Counted from the first letter of the stretch, positions 37,973 through 50,103 are shown. The stretch: 64,000 bases of DNA from Eustoma russellianum (GCA_036186865.1 AP025054.1:434001-498000), one strand, 5' to 3'. Notes: generated by a model not told the origin, from the letters alone. Numbers and translations are program-made.

Positions 37973-38610
37973 CATTACAATTCCAATACCCATACCTTTC
38001 AAAACAAACGCCCCCATATTAGTTGAATTGAAAGCATATAGGTTTAAATATTGAACGGTTCGAGAAAACGTTTGCCGCATTCCGAAAGGCGGATTTGGAT
38101 TCCCAAGATGTCATTAACCGAGAGAAGATACGTGGGTTAATTGACCAATGGAAATTATCGGCGGCTCATAAGTATTAAATGGTCGGCACAAAACCCCAGA
38201 GTTAGATTGGAGAACGGCGAAATTATGATAAACCCATTTTAATTTTCCTTGATCGTGTTTACTACTTCCTAATAGCAGTTTCAACCTCGTTAATTGAATT
38301 CCCCACTCATACAACAAATCCCACGCATTTGCCATTTATGTGCTTTACACTTTCTCCAATACGCGGTTTTATGCACGTACCCGTAGATAAGATATTAAAT
38401 GTACCTGATATCAATTTTTAGAATAGTCATGTGGAGATTACTAAAAGTTCATGAATCAGTAAAATGTACTAAAAGATATATGTTTATGTTACAAATTTAA
38501 TCTAGCTTGTATTGAAACTTTCGCTTACATGAATTGAGGTCATATCCACTAAAAACCTTAAGACAATAAGTGTTGTTATCTCATCAAAACCTTAAAACAA
38601 TAGGTGGTGG

Positions 38611-39085
38611 TATCTAATATTCATATAACCTATGTATGTTATGTCAAAATGTCCAATGTGAGACAATATTCTCAATACTCAACCACAGTGGTTGGTCATA
38701 TCTCATCGTTATATAACTCATGTATTTTATCTCAAAGTGGCCAATGTGGAACAATATTCTCAATACACGCCCTCACGTGGCAACATGGCTTGACATATAC
38801 ACGCAACTTAGAACCCGCTCTCAATCACACACCGCAAGTCAGTTATGAACATCTGGACTTGGGTGAAGGAAGAGAATAAATGGCCAACCATGGGCTAGGC
38901 AAGGTGTGGGTCTGCATTTTGAGTCTGTTTTTTAACCTGGCTCTGATAGCTTGTTGAAACTCAAGCTTAAATGAGGTGAGATCCATATCCACTCAAAACC
39001 TTTAACAATGAATGGTGGTATCTCATCCTTATATAACCCATGTATTTTATCTCAAAATGACTAATGTGGAATAATATTCTCAATA
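38611..39085. repeat. Three copies of a 67-bp LTR-like segment
   Basis: Units at 38611-38677, 38699-38766 and 39019-39085 share TATATAAC..ATGTATTTTATCTCAAA and CCAATGTGGAACAATATTCT. On the minus strand this reads TGAGAATATTGTTCCACATTGG, a wording seen at the edge of many plant LTR elements, so these are probably nested or rearranged LTR fragments. Confidence 0.6.
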
Positions 39086-40415
39086 GCCTAATCAAAAACC
39101 ATAGGACCAGCTTAATCTCACAAGACGTCGAGACTACCTACTCCAATAATAGAGCTCTCAAGCATACTCCTGACCCTAACTTGGGTCGAATATGACCCGA
39201 CCATCTACTAACGTTGCTAGACAACCAAAGCTTATGTACTAGTCATAAGCATGAGATTGCAACACATGGGTGGGTGGGCAGATGAATGGAGCTCGCTTGG
39301 TATGATTGCCTAGATGGAGTGTGTTTGTTATGATTGCCTCCCAGTTTTTCTTATCCTCGGACTGGCTGAGGATAATCTTTTAACGTAGAATCCTCTAACG
39401 TATATGTCGGACGACTTAGTTCATATGGGACAACATGAATGTTATGTACATACATATATATATGTGTGTGAGAGAGAGAGATTTGACTAAAAAAATACAT
39501 TAGCTAAAACCAAATAACCTAATTAAATCAAACTATACCAATGAAAGTAAAGACTTGGAGCAAATGTTAATATGGTGAATGAGTAAATCCTAGTAAATAT
39601 TCACCAACTAATATAAAACATAATAATATGGGTGAACTCCCTCCTTTGTACATTCACATCTAACATATATCAATTATTTTCAATGTTATTATTTAATTAA
39701 TGACTAATAGTTAATATTAACCAATATGCAACATGCCAAACTTGCCAACACCAAGATATCTATGAATGCCCATCACGAAGACCTTCATATATCTTTCTCT
39801 TGGATATATATATACTTGGTCCATTGCTCATGGAACGGTCCTTTAAGGAAACTAGATTCCTATTTCTCAATCACAAAAAGACAAAAAAATTAAGGGTTCT
39901 TTGTCTTACTTATGAATAATTAATAAATATGTACGGACCAATAAAATAAAGAGTAATTAAAATGTGATAGTAATAAATGTATAAAACAAGAAATCTATCT
40001 AATTATATTTTGTATTGGCGGTTGAATAACCACTACTTCATCCATAGCCATTTGTTAGTCTGGTTTAGAAAATATAAGCTTTTTTAAAGAGATGTCATTT
40101 AATGCATTGTCCGGTAATTAAAACTTTAGCCAATTTCCACAATTATTATTTGATGTATTACTTGTTTGTCATTAGGCACTTGTTTCGTTGACTGTTTAAA
40201 CGAATAATTTTGAAACTAAACTAAGTGAATTAATTATACAAAGTGAACAATATTTTAAAACATCCAAAAAAGTGATAGAAGACTAACAAAATGGACGGAA
40301 GAAATAAGATTTTACTCAATGATCACCATAAAATTTGTCAAAAAAAAAGAAAACATGACTTTTTTTCCTTGTGTTTTTTGAGAGATGGGAAGATTGTGGA
40401 ATAAACTTTTACGAG
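39086..40415. other. AT-rich intergenic DNA
   Basis: No gene or clear repeat was seen apart from a short GA run at 39468-39482. Confidence 0.55.
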
Positions 40416-40594
40416 AGGTTCAGATCAGAAAAGATTGAAAATGAGGCAAAATATGAGGTTTTTAATCACGCGCCGCCACGTGTAAAAACCATTGTCTTTT
40501 TCTTTAAAAAGAATTGAATGTGGTGGAACCGCTGACAATGGTTTTTACACGTGGTGTCGCGTTACTCATCTCCAGCCTCCTCTGATCTGAACCT
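40416..40594. mobile_element. Foldback element upstream of the RWP-RK gene
   Basis: Terminal inverted repeats AGGTTCAGATCAGA (40416-40429) and TCTGATCTGAACCT (40581-40594) are perfect over 14 bp. A perfect 21-bp inner inverted repeat pairs 40476-40496 with 40534-40554 (CCACGTGTAAAAACCATTGT plus one base). The loop is about 37 bp. No convincing target duplication was found. Each arm contains CACGTG. Confidence 0.85.
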
Positions 40595-40948
40595 ACACGA
40601 CCCAAACCACATATGCTTGTATTCTACGGTGTTACTAACCTTGATTGTATCTATATCCATTCGTGCTTATCAATACTAACAGTTTGAGCCTTAAATACAT
40701 GCATGATGGATTAAGCCCACTCGCAGTATGTACGTACTACTAATTGGTAATTGTTCACCATTAATACGGCATTAACTACATTCAATTATGCTGTATCCTG
40801 TAACTCCCATGAGATGATCATGTCACGAACTCCAATTTACCTCCCTCCCCCCTTCCCCCTTCCCCCTTTTTTATATCCATTGAAATTCTTTCCTCTTATT
40901 ATTATCAGAAAAATTCAATCCTTTCCAGGTTTGCATAAACATCTGGAA

Positions 40949-42813
40949 ATGTATGCTGACACAACTTCTGCTATTCTTAAGGTGGGGAACCATATCAACG
41001 ACTTTCCATCCCTATACTCAGAAGAACAGCCTTTTTTCGGGTAAATGCAGAAGTCGTACGAGTAGTTTCTCTCATGCCAGTTATGAAATGATATAATCAG
41101 TCTCTAGATCATTAAATCATATAAATATATATGATCTGACAGTTTTAAAAACTGTCTGCATTAGTATGGAATGGAAGAAATGTACTATATAATGAACTAA
41201 GTGATAGTGATAACTTATATTATGTACTATACGTGTTACTATGGTTCGTGTTATGATTATTGTTCTTTCCATGTTCGTTGGTCATAGGGAATGGAATCAA
41301 CAACACCAGGGGGAGCTCTTCAATGATCAAAGCAACCGCAAATCATGCATTTCAAGTGTGTTCAACTATAACGACTGGAATTGTTCATGCAACAGCCCTA
41401 GTTTATCATGCATGGAAATTAACGACTTCGAGGTCATCTGGGACGACTTTACCAGGTGGGATCCTAACTATAACCCTCCACTGAACGACAGAGAAACCAT
41501 TCCGGTTGAGCATAAACCATTGAATGGGATTGGGCAGTTGTATCGCCATGATCAAAATGTACAATGTCTTACATTAGATAATGTCCCATCGCAACCACCT
41601 GAGATTCGACGGACTGGGTTGTTGTCTGATGCTGTACAAGAGGGGATAAGGCAAAATGGGAGATCATGTAAGTCTTCTTCTCTATCGTTGGATGAGATTC
41701 AGAAGTATTTTGACGTTCCAATAACAAAAGCAGCAAAAGAACTAAAGGTGGGGTTGACTGTGCTGAAGAAAAGATGCAGAGAATTGAACATTGCAAGGTG
41801 GCCACACAGGAAAATCAAGAGCTTGACCTCCCTTATTCACAATGTTAAGGTACTGATACGCTTTCAACATTTCTTTTTCACTTCATATTGAATGAGTAAT
41901 GATTCAGAAATAGGTTGTCCTTAAGACATAGGTTGAAGCTAACCAGGAAAAGAATCAGGATTTAATATTAAGCACAAGTATTATGTAACCTACTCCATGT
42001 ATTTATATATCTGTAGATTGGTTTATCATCAATTATTGTGATATCGATATAAATATATATTAGCTCTTATTCGATTACAATGACATGGGCCGGGTTTAAA
42101 ATGTTTGGTAACGTCTTGATGTTTTAACACATCGAGTGTTTCAACGGCTTAAAATTTCCTTTCGACTTCAATCATAAATCACGTAGAAGTTATGACTGAG
42201 TATTGGGTTCTACAATCATATGAAGGGGAATATTCCTTATCATCATTGAAAAGATTATAAACGCAAACAACGAAGTTAAATAGTGCAGTTTGCCAGGTGA
42301 TACTATGTTTTTCTCTAGGGTATATATAGGCGTAAAATTTTGATGTTTGTATGTAATATTTTAAAATTAAATTTAACCAAGTAAATCTTGTAAAAGCATG
42401 TCTAGAATCACAAGGGTTGATAAAGGATTAAAAGAACTGAGACCGTAAAATTTATCCCAACCCCCGCTTCTATACACGTAGAAATCTATTTACTCCTTTT
42501 TCTTCCATCAGTTGTGGCATGTTGCTTTTCTTTCTCTTTTTATTATAATATATTCTTTAATAGAATTGTTACTTAATGTTTATATGGGCTTGTACAAGAT
42601 TAACAATTGATTGTATAGCTGGGATTAAGATGGATATTGGTGTAGGAAATGGGGCTAAGAAATGAGATAGCAATGCTGGAGGAGCACAAGAGGATGATAT
42701 TGGAGCTTCCAGAAATGGAATTGAGTGATAGGACCAAGAGACTTCGCCAAGCTTGTTTCAAAGCCAATTACAAGAAGAGAAAGTCCCTTGCTTCCCTTCC
42801 CCATTGCTTTTGA
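40949..42813 (+). CDS. RWP-RK domain transcription factor, RKD subfamily
   Basis: Three exons, 40949-41040, 41288-41849 and 42646-42813; 822 nt, 273 residues, the size of plant RKD proteins and far shorter than NIN-like proteins. The RWP-RK domain covers about 160-215: SLSLDEIQKYFDVPITKAAK, LKVGLTVLKKRCRELNIA and the signature R201-W-P-H-R-K206, followed by IKSLTSLI. A leucine/glutamate-rich helix (NEIAMLEEHKRMILELPEME) after it is the usual coiled-coil partner. There is no PB1 or GAF-like domain. RKD factors act in egg-cell identity and early embryogenesis and are normally silent elsewhere. Splice phases agree (GG|G, then phase 0). An extra 5' exon cannot be excluded. A foldback element lies about 350 bp upstream of the ATG. 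Confidence 0.9.
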
Positions 42814-43879
42814 TTGAATCCATCCCACATGGGGCTTAGGTTATTGTCTATCCATTTCTGTATCCATTTGATTAAAATAATATTGCATATCTGACCAAAA
42901 CACTTCTTGGTCACAGCGACATGTATCTGGGGTCATGTTGGGCCCAGTGGGTTTCAATTTTCTGTCAAGACTTCTTGATTTAAGCATCAGTGTCGATCAC
43001 ATGGTAACTTTACAATTGATCAATATAGAGATATAACCATCAAACATGCAAATCTCATGTATATAGATGCCACCAAACAGCCAAGAACTTAACGTTTTGC
43101 TACAACCTTCATGGATGTCGCGACATTATGCGAGGAGGCGCATACAACAGCAGATGCCTTCTTCACTGTTGTGCATTCCTTCTGAACTTGAAGGAGACTC
43201 GAAACTGAGTCTAAGAAGACAACAGAAGCCATTCAAGCAGCCAGGGTTCATTCCTCTGGTGGAGTCGGAAGGCACTTCTATAGCAAGCTTGAATTGAAAG
43301 CAGAACAGAGGCTACCATGTCTTGTGCTCGACCAAAAGCATTAAAATGTAACTGTTTCTTTAGATTCCAAGGCAGTTTGTGCTGAGAAATTAATGATCAA
43401 TGACGGCCTAGCCAGAGTGATTTATACTCAACCTTCAATCTTCAGCTCTCTGCCAGATAGTGACACGTATGCTCTACAAGTTTCATCATCTTTGCTTGCA
43501 GGGATAAGTTGAAGATCAAGAGCTCTATCTGACAGTGAGAGATGCTGTACATGTTCTCGTTTTATTGGCTTGCTGGGATTAGAAATGGGTCTACAGATCT
43601 AAATTTAGAGGTCTACCTGAGAATCACTGTCACATGTAACTCTTCCAAAGAAGACCCTTATGGCAACTAATCAACTCATTACACTAGTTTTAAGCAAAAG
43701 ATTAACTGATATAGCTCAGCACTGACAAACACGGTGTAGACAGTAACAACATGCACTTAGCAGCTATATAATCACTAATGTCGTTAAGCAATTCCCAATT
43801 ACAGACAGCAAATAGTAATTAAGAAAAGGAACCATGTGAACATCTTATCAGACTCAACAAAGATACAACAAAACATTAC
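42814..43879. other. RKD 3' flank and intergenic DNA
   Basis: Includes the RKD 3' UTR. A plus-strand open frame at 43067-43297 (76 residues, starts MPPNSQELNVLL, ATG present) has fairly normal amino-acid make-up but no motif I recognise and no support as a gene. Confidence 0.45.
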
Positions 43880-44045
43880 TTCATTGCCGTACAGTCTCCC
43901 TCCTATGGCAGGGTATGGGGTAGGATGTCCACAATCATACCCATGTGTTAGAAACATACATAGGTTGTTTCCCGATGACCCATAATGATGCGTCAAACTA
44001 TGTTGATCAACTGATACTTCACAATATAAGAAGCGCATCTAATTT
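43880..44045 (+). mobile_element. SINE-like repeat, family B
   Basis: CAGTCTCCCTCCTATGGCAG, GGTAGGATGTCCACA, GTGTTAGAAACATACATAGG and CCATAATGATGCGTCA match the copies at 22336 and 52675 (opposite strand). Preceded by CAACAAAGATACAACAAAAC, which corresponds to the GTT-type tail seen in the 52675 copy. Confidence 0.7.
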
Positions 44046-44180
44046 AGTGAATCAAGAAATAGTGTGTCATAGACTCTATGAAATGGAAAATCAGAGTCAA
44101 CAAAGATAATTTTACAAAATAAATTGATAAGTTGCTCTACATGTGGAGCAGAGGCCATGCAAAGGCCTACCAGCAGAGAA

Positions 44181-44198
44181 CCCCCCCCCCCCCCCCCC
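44181..44198. repeat. Pure poly-C run (18 C)
   Basis: Eighteen consecutive C on the plus strand, 70 bp beyond the end of the phytolongin relic. Confidence 0.95.
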
Positions 44199-44268
44199 AG
44201 TCTGAGCCTCCATTTCTTTCATAATTCATCAGTATACTTGATTATGTAGGAGAAAGTAATCCCTGCAT

Positions 44269-44653
44269 CTACTCATTCGAGCCCAACAATTTGCGGAAAA
44301 TAGGGCTAATTCTCCTTGAAAAGCATGAGAGCTCACCTTTCCAAACGCTTTTTCGCAGAATGCTCCTCCCAATCTCACAAAAAGCTTCTTTTACGCTCAT
44401 CAAAAAGGCTAACTGCTCCGATCTCTCGAACTTCTCGTCGAAAATGGCAAAATAAGAAAAAGGATCTTCAATAAAGAAAGCGTAGGTCCTGTTGTGCACG
44501 GTGTGAAAGAAGAAACGAGTGCAAAGAAGGCGTATTTTCAAGGCATTTGAGGGCCAAGGCTCCAAGATCCGCATCCTTGGAATTGAATTCAGGTATAATT
44601 GTGGTGCCTTTTGCAATACAAGCATAATGGACTAGATTCGGGTCGGCAATCAT
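44269..44653 (-). pseudogene. Broken phytolongin (longin-domain SNARE-like) copy
   Basis: The minus strand encodes the start of a longin domain, MIADPNLVHYACIAKGTTII then LGALALKCLENTPSLHS, in one frame. The next frame continues it as FFHTVHNRTYAFFIEDPFSY and FAIFDEKFERSEQLAFLMSV. One extra T in the CGTTTCTTC stretch (near 44525) explains the shift. Phytolongins are plant longin proteins with a C-terminal membrane anchor in place of a SNARE motif, acting in ER/Golgi/plasma-membrane traffic. Here the frame stops at 44269, soon after the longin domain, and no membrane segment follows. With no introns and no 3' part it looks like a truncated copy. Confidence 0.75.
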
Positions 44654-45239
44654 CCTTGTCAAAATCCGAATGGGATTCAAAACAACAGGCTCATATCTGT
44701 TCACCTAAAAAACAAGAGTTATTGGACTCAGAAGCAACAGAGACCATTCAAGATTGCTATTTTAAGAACCTAATAGAAAGCTTCAAAGCTTGTGGACTTA
44801 CCTTCTCAAAGAAAAGACGAAAGGGGAAAAAAGGGGTTGAGGATTTAGAACAGGGGTTAATCTCCAGGATGATGAGCTTTGTTGAGCCATTCCAAAAAGA
44901 GAGACACAGCATTCTCAGTCATCGCTGGTTTAGGAAAGTATTTATCCTGATATATTGAGTGCTAAATAAAGCACGAAAATAATTGTAAAATTTATTTCCT
45001 GTTTTGGTAATATACTTTTATTTCATTATCATCATCTTATAATTTAGTAGTGTCTAGATTGAAGTAATTAGAAATTCATTCAATTGAAAATTTAATTTAC
45101 AAGGTTAGTTTCTTTTTTATAAGAGAGAAAACGGCTATTTTTACCACTTGAACAGTGGTCATTGTCTATCTACAGTAAACTATAACGGATGTGGCAACGG
45201 CTAGTTATCAACGCAGCTCAGCTATGTACAAAAAAAATT

Positions 45240-45560
45240 CTAAGTAATATTTACCAAGTATGGTTGGTCGGCTTTCTTATCCTGTGCTTCACTTCGTCAC
45301 TTCAGTTCAGCACTTCTTTACATTGTCTTCTGATCTTAGTTCCGTGCTTCACCTCAGCTCTTCTTCACCTATGCATGTCCATACTTATCTTTTCTCGTCT
45401 TGGTTCCGTGCTTTACCTCAGCTCCTCTTCAGTTCAGCACGGCTACCTTTATCCTTCACTCCTATTAGTTCAGCTTAGCTCGGCTGACAGTTTGTCTTCC
45501 AGCACGTTGGTTGCGTAAATCAGGTCGGCTGACCTGAGTTCAGCTCGACACTTCAGTTCA
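45240..45560. repeat. TTCAGTTCAGC / GCTCGGCTGAC-rich repeat tract
   Basis: Words such as CTTCAGTTCAGC, CTCAGCTC, GTTCCGTGCTTCACC and GCTCGGCTG recur irregularly over 320 bp. The overlapping open frames here are products of the repeat. Probably a transposon-internal minisatellite. Confidence 0.6.
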
Positions 45561-45882
45561 GCTCGGCTGGGACTTAAATTCCACAATTAATATTTCTTTT
45601 ACCCCGTGAAACATCATCAGTTGTTCAGAACCGTTATGAATTCTGCAGGGCTTGTTACAGTGATGCTAGCAGACCAAAAGAGGAAATTATAATTGATGGA
45701 TTATTTAATAGTAAGTAATCCTGTAGATTTATCTAAATATAATAATACAACTCTAGGAGCCAATTCATAATCAGCTACATTTATTCACCATAGTACTCGT
45801 GGAAAGTAGAAACACACAAACACGTAAGCCACTCAGGTCCTGTCAAAGTGCCATGGTATCCATTACAATAATGACATTATTT

Positions 45883-45900
45883 GGGGGGGGGGGGGGGGGG
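45883..45900. repeat. Pure poly-G run (18 G)
   Basis: Eighteen consecutive G on the plus strand, about 220 bp past the IQD stop codon; on the IQD sense strand it is poly-C in or near the 3' UTR. Confidence 0.95.
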
Positions 45901-46118
45901 ACAACAAAGGTACAATCCATCTTATATCAAGGAGCCCACACATACATTACATCGTCAACTATGATTTTTGATATAGCTATGGAGTAGATTGTACCTGTCA
46001 GAACATACATATATTACAACAACTATGACGAATAGCTACAGAGTAGATTGTACCATTTCTCCTCATGCTGTGGAACTTCCAGTAACTCAAATTTCTTGGT
46101 CTTCTAAGTTGTAAAGAA

Positions 46119-49100
46119 TTATTTAATGTGACTCCAATAATAACCTTCAGAAGGATAGGCTCTGTCATCGCTGCTTGAATCTGGGCTATATCCTCCAGTC
46201 CACTTTGACTGCCCAAGTTTTGTCTTTGGAATTGGGCTTCTTAGAACCTGGTTTGCTATTCTCCCACCGGAACTGGACGAATCAGTAACCGTAGCTTGCT
46301 TATTCAATGGGCTCCGCTGATGCTTCGCCGTGTCCTGTTTTCTTACCTTTGCTTTTGCAGACTGGGTCGGGGCCATATAGCTAGGAATCCCATCTAAGCC
46401 AAAGTTGTAGCTCTGTCGACCTACATATGGGCTTGAATGAGGCTCATTCTTGACGGTCCTGACATTTTCAGGGCCCAAGTCCATTTCCACAGTTTTCTCA
46501 GATATGTTGTCCGTGGAGTTTAATGTCACACCAGAGCTCTCATGTGGCATCATGTAGCCATTGTGGTACGGCTGGGACGCCATCCACTGTTCCAGCCAAT
46601 TCCATCCTCTTGGTGGCTTATCAGGCCCTTCTGGATGCAATGCCTCCATATCACCCCCAACACTTGCATCAGGGTGCAAGCCAATTCTAGAGTCGGTCCC
46701 TAATGGCCGCTGTCATGATTTGAACCGTTTTCAGACGACTTGGATGCAAATGTGACTAATAGACTTACATGATTGACAAAAAAATGACATGATAGTTGAC
46801 TGACACAATATTCCTCTACGTCGCTTGAGATCATGGTAAAATCAAGGTGGCTTCATGCGAAAGACAAAAATCATGGTAAATTGGAGAAGTGGATAAATTA
46901 GCAACACCAACCTGGCAAGAAAAAGCATAAGCAAGAGCCCTATCTCTCTTAATTTCAGCATCACGTTTCCTCCAAGTATTCTCCTTGATTTCATCTATGC
47001 CAATGTTTCTGCTGTCCCAATCTCCCACTTCAACTCTCTTCATTGAGTACCTTGGCTTTTCATCTTCTGCTTCCTCCATTCTAAAACGAAGCTTCTCTTG
47101 GGCCAATTGGATCCTTCGTGCACGCACTCTTGCCTGAACACGAACCAATGCTTGCATGCACCGCATTGTCGTCTGAGCTTGTTTTCGAACATTATGACCC
47201 CTCACCAATGCCTGTAGCCTCACTAGTCCCTTTAGGGCACGCAGTGCTCGTCTAGACTACAATATGAGAAGCAAAACAAATAACTAACCCATTATCCAAA
47301 AGGCGTATAGATACTTCCTTCTACTTTCGTGATCTGAATCTTCTATTTACCATCAAGAAAATTTGACAAGTTCCAATGTGATTTTATTAACTTTACAGTG
47401 CAGGGGAAACAAAATTAAAGGTTCAAAAGGTTAACTAAAGGAATAAATAATGTTCTCTTAGATTTGGACCAGAACATTGGTGAGATTTATGCAGTTATAT
47501 ATCCAGGGCATATATTCAATATTGTACACGATGGGCCTTATTGCTGCCACAAGACTGAGGAACAGGACAGAAATGTTAAAACATAAATGATAAATTTAAT
47601 TCAAGAAACTTGTCATATAGTTGAGAACTGCAACATTTTTTCCTATTAGCTAGTCTATCTTCCTTTGATGAAAATTTAAGAAACTAAATACTCTGTCCAA
47701 CTAAATCGGGAGGGGGGAAGTCTCAAGAGGGTATGCTATACCAAATATCCTCTGTAATGTGATTGAATTAGGATAGCAGCCTTATCTTCTTTAGATTGGC
47801 GTCCATAACCAGCCAATCTGACCACCTTTGCGGCCGCTTGAGCAGCAGCCACCGCAGCTTCAGCCGCTACAGCAGTGGCTACAGCAACAGCTATTGCATG
47901 GTCGGGATCTTCTGCCAATGGAGATGATTCATAACCTTCTTCCACTGTGACATCAGGAGAACTATCTGCTGGAAAATGTTCGACAGATACAACTTCAGGC
48001 GCATCATGCTGCCATTTTGATGGATTTTCCTTCTGAAACAATCATTTCACCCCTCAGCATTGTGCAGTAAGATTAATAGTGCCATCCCACATGTTTGTAG
48101 GTAGTGCAAAAATCTTGTAGATTCTTATATTATTTTGTATGTTTTTTATTTTATACTCAGCTTCGTTCTAAAATATGGTGACTTTTTATTGTAACAATAT
48201 TTTTTGTAAGGGAGGAGTACCTACATAATAATAAAAAGTTTTACTAGATTTTTACATAATCTGCAAGATGCGGGATGTCATTGAATCACTCGATATTAGC
48301 TAACAATGAAAAGGGCCTACTCCAATAATTGTGGATTCCTGTGCATGAAAGATTGGGGTCTGAGTGAGATATAACATAAACAAGCACATGATTGCAAAAG
48401 AGTGATGATGTGATAGCATAGCAGGAATGACAACAAAATGTCATGAGCACAACTTTTAGAGCCATCTTGATGGGGGACCATATGATCCGAATATGAGTTA
48501 ATGTTATTTCCAGCCAGGGAAAAGAACCAATCAAGACAATTATACGTGTACTCTTTTGCCTATGTAATTTTGGAAGAATTCTTCATATTGGTCGATTAAA
48601 TTTACTTACTTTCTATTTTCCTGGTGGTTCATTCAACATCTTTTTCTACTGAACGCTTTAAGACGTCTAGTAAGAGATAGCTTTGATGATCAAATAGCCG
48701 AAGACCAATACAATTGCTTACATGACACTACAAAATAGGGGGTAGAATCTTCTAACGCACCCCTATCTCATTCTGTGTGTGTGCGTGTTTTTTCTCAAAT
48801 CGCAAATTGTATTAATCAAGCTAATGTATACTATACAATGGCCATCTCCATGATGTAATGCGTACAAATGTCCTTACCAAGTTCAAATGTCCCTACTAGA
48901 TTAATACAATTCCCAAATTGTCTTGATAGCAGCATATCGCGTGTATTGAAGATGAATGTCGCATAATCGCTTTAAACATGTCAGAAGGTAAGATGCATTC
49001 GTGCTAGAAATTTTTATCAGAAAATACAGTAGGATGGCGTAAGAGGAATGCGACAACGGCGGACTGACCTTCTTGTCCGGCGAGTCCTTGGGATGGTTTT

Positions 49101-49149
49101 TGAAGACGGTCTTGACGGAGGAAAACCAACTACCTCCCTTCTTTCCCAT
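46119..49149 (-). CDS. IQ67-domain (IQD) calmodulin-binding protein
   Basis: Four minus-strand exons, 49149-49069, 48032-47742, 47256-46912 and 46709-46119, all phase 0; 1308 nt, 435 residues. The N terminus MGKKGGSWFSSVKTVFKN is the basic start of many IQDs. An alanine-rich helix (HAIAVAVATAVAAEAAVAAA) leads into the IQ67 domain (about 108-175): the first IQ motif IQSHYRGYL|SR is split by the family's conserved phase-0 intron, followed by ALRALKGLVRLQALVRGHN and MRCMQALVRVQARVRARR with further IQ-like and 1-5-10 calmodulin-binding patterns. The C terminus is Ser/Pro-rich and basic and ends YYWSHIK. IQDs are calmodulin-recruiting scaffolds on microtubules, membrane or nucleus that affect cell shape. 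Intron 1 is about 1 kb. Family is certain; the IQD number is not. Confidence 0.94.
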
Positions 49150-49316
49150 TGCCGGAGAAGTATATCGAGTTCGGTGTGGAAGACGATCAGAAATTATTGA
49201 AAATATGGGTGTTCATTCTCATTGACTGATTCGCATCATCAGCGGTTCCGTTAGGTGAAGTGCAATTAAGAAAAAGAGCAGAGGGGAGTGAGAGTTAACG
49301 CTGCTTGGAGCTTTGG

Positions 49317-49319
<3 letters not shown>

Positions 49320-49350
<31 letters not shown>
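49320..49350. repeat. GA microsatellite upstream of the IQD gene
   Basis: Fifteen GA units, about 170 bp before the IQD start, so CT-rich on the gene's sense strand and likely in its 5' UTR or core promoter. Confidence 0.95.
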
Positions 49351-49351
<1 letters not shown>

Positions 49352-49521
49352 GGAAGAATGGGTGGAGGGAAAGGTTAGGAGTAACTGACATGAGACCCGC
49401 CCCTTCACGGCTTCACCGTTATTATTTATCCTTCTCACCAGGGCACCTTCTATTGCGTACTCTGTACGATGTTACTCCCTATCACTTTTTGCCACGTGGT
49501 CTCGACAACATAAAATCTTGG

Positions 49522-49700
49522 GGAATGGGATCCCCTAACCCTTTTTTTCTCAGCATTTGTGACCGCCTGACACGTGACAGTCAGGGAGGGTGGTGAGGCT
49601 AGATGCGTGTGACCCGCATCTAGCTTTACTACCCCTGACTGTCACGTGTCGCACGGTCCTTTGTTACCGCACCATATGGGCGGTCAGGAGATCCTATCCC
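49522..49700. mobile_element. Foldback MITE, Mutator-like, copy D
   Basis: Perfect 9-bp flanks AAATCTTGG (49513-49521 and 49701-49709). The terminal inverted repeats GGAATGGGATCCCCTAACC and GGGATAGGATCTCCTGACC fit those of the copies at 24617, 24936 and 26605. The arms contain ACACGTGACAGTCAGGG and its inverse CCCTGACTGTCACGTGT. Centre: CTAGATGCG..CGCATCTAG. It lies about 370 bp upstream of the IQD gene. Confidence 0.88.
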
Positions 49701-49855
49701 AAATCTTGGAGCAAATTTTTGGATCAAACGGCAGAGTGCCCCTGCCACTCCAGCCCGAAAAAGCATTATGGATGATTAAAACGAAGAGTCCAACGACTTC
49801 CTAAGTTAGAGTGAAGACTTATGCATTAATTATAAAAGGTGTAACATAAAATCTT

Positions 49856-50103
49856 TTGATTAGGGAGTGAGTTCTCCCCCCACCTGTACCAGAGGCCCCT
49901 TAGCCAGGTGGGATGTAAATCGAGGGATGTGCTCCACCGGCAGCCCTGCAAAGGGAGAGGACACACGAGACTCAGCCAGCCCAGAGGCAACCCTTGTAAT
50001 ATTTCAACAAGGATTGTCTCCACACTGACTCGAACTCGGGACGTCGGGGTTTCTAGCCCCAATCACCTTTGCCACTTACCATTGGACTATGCCCCTGGGG
50101 GCA
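49856..50103 (-). mobile_element. tRNA-headed SINE with 28-bp target duplication, nested
   Basis: On the minus strand the head reads GGCATAGTCCAATGG (A box) and GAGTTCGAGTC (B box); the body holds CATCCCACCTGGC. The host sequence starting AATTATAAAAGGTGTAACAT is repeated for 28 bp on both sides (49828-49855 and 50104-50131), an unusually long target duplication. The flanking DNA (CCAACGACTTCCTAAGTTAG) is itself a remnant of another SINE, so the insertion is nested. Confidence 0.85.

Noticed and set aside
44599..44958. 119-residue plus-strand frame
   Set aside because: Its first part is antisense to the phytolongin relic; the remainder has no family features.
45189..45518. Leu/Ser-rich frame of 109 residues
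   Set aside because: The DNA is an irregular TTCAGTTCAGC-type repeat; the protein has no motif.
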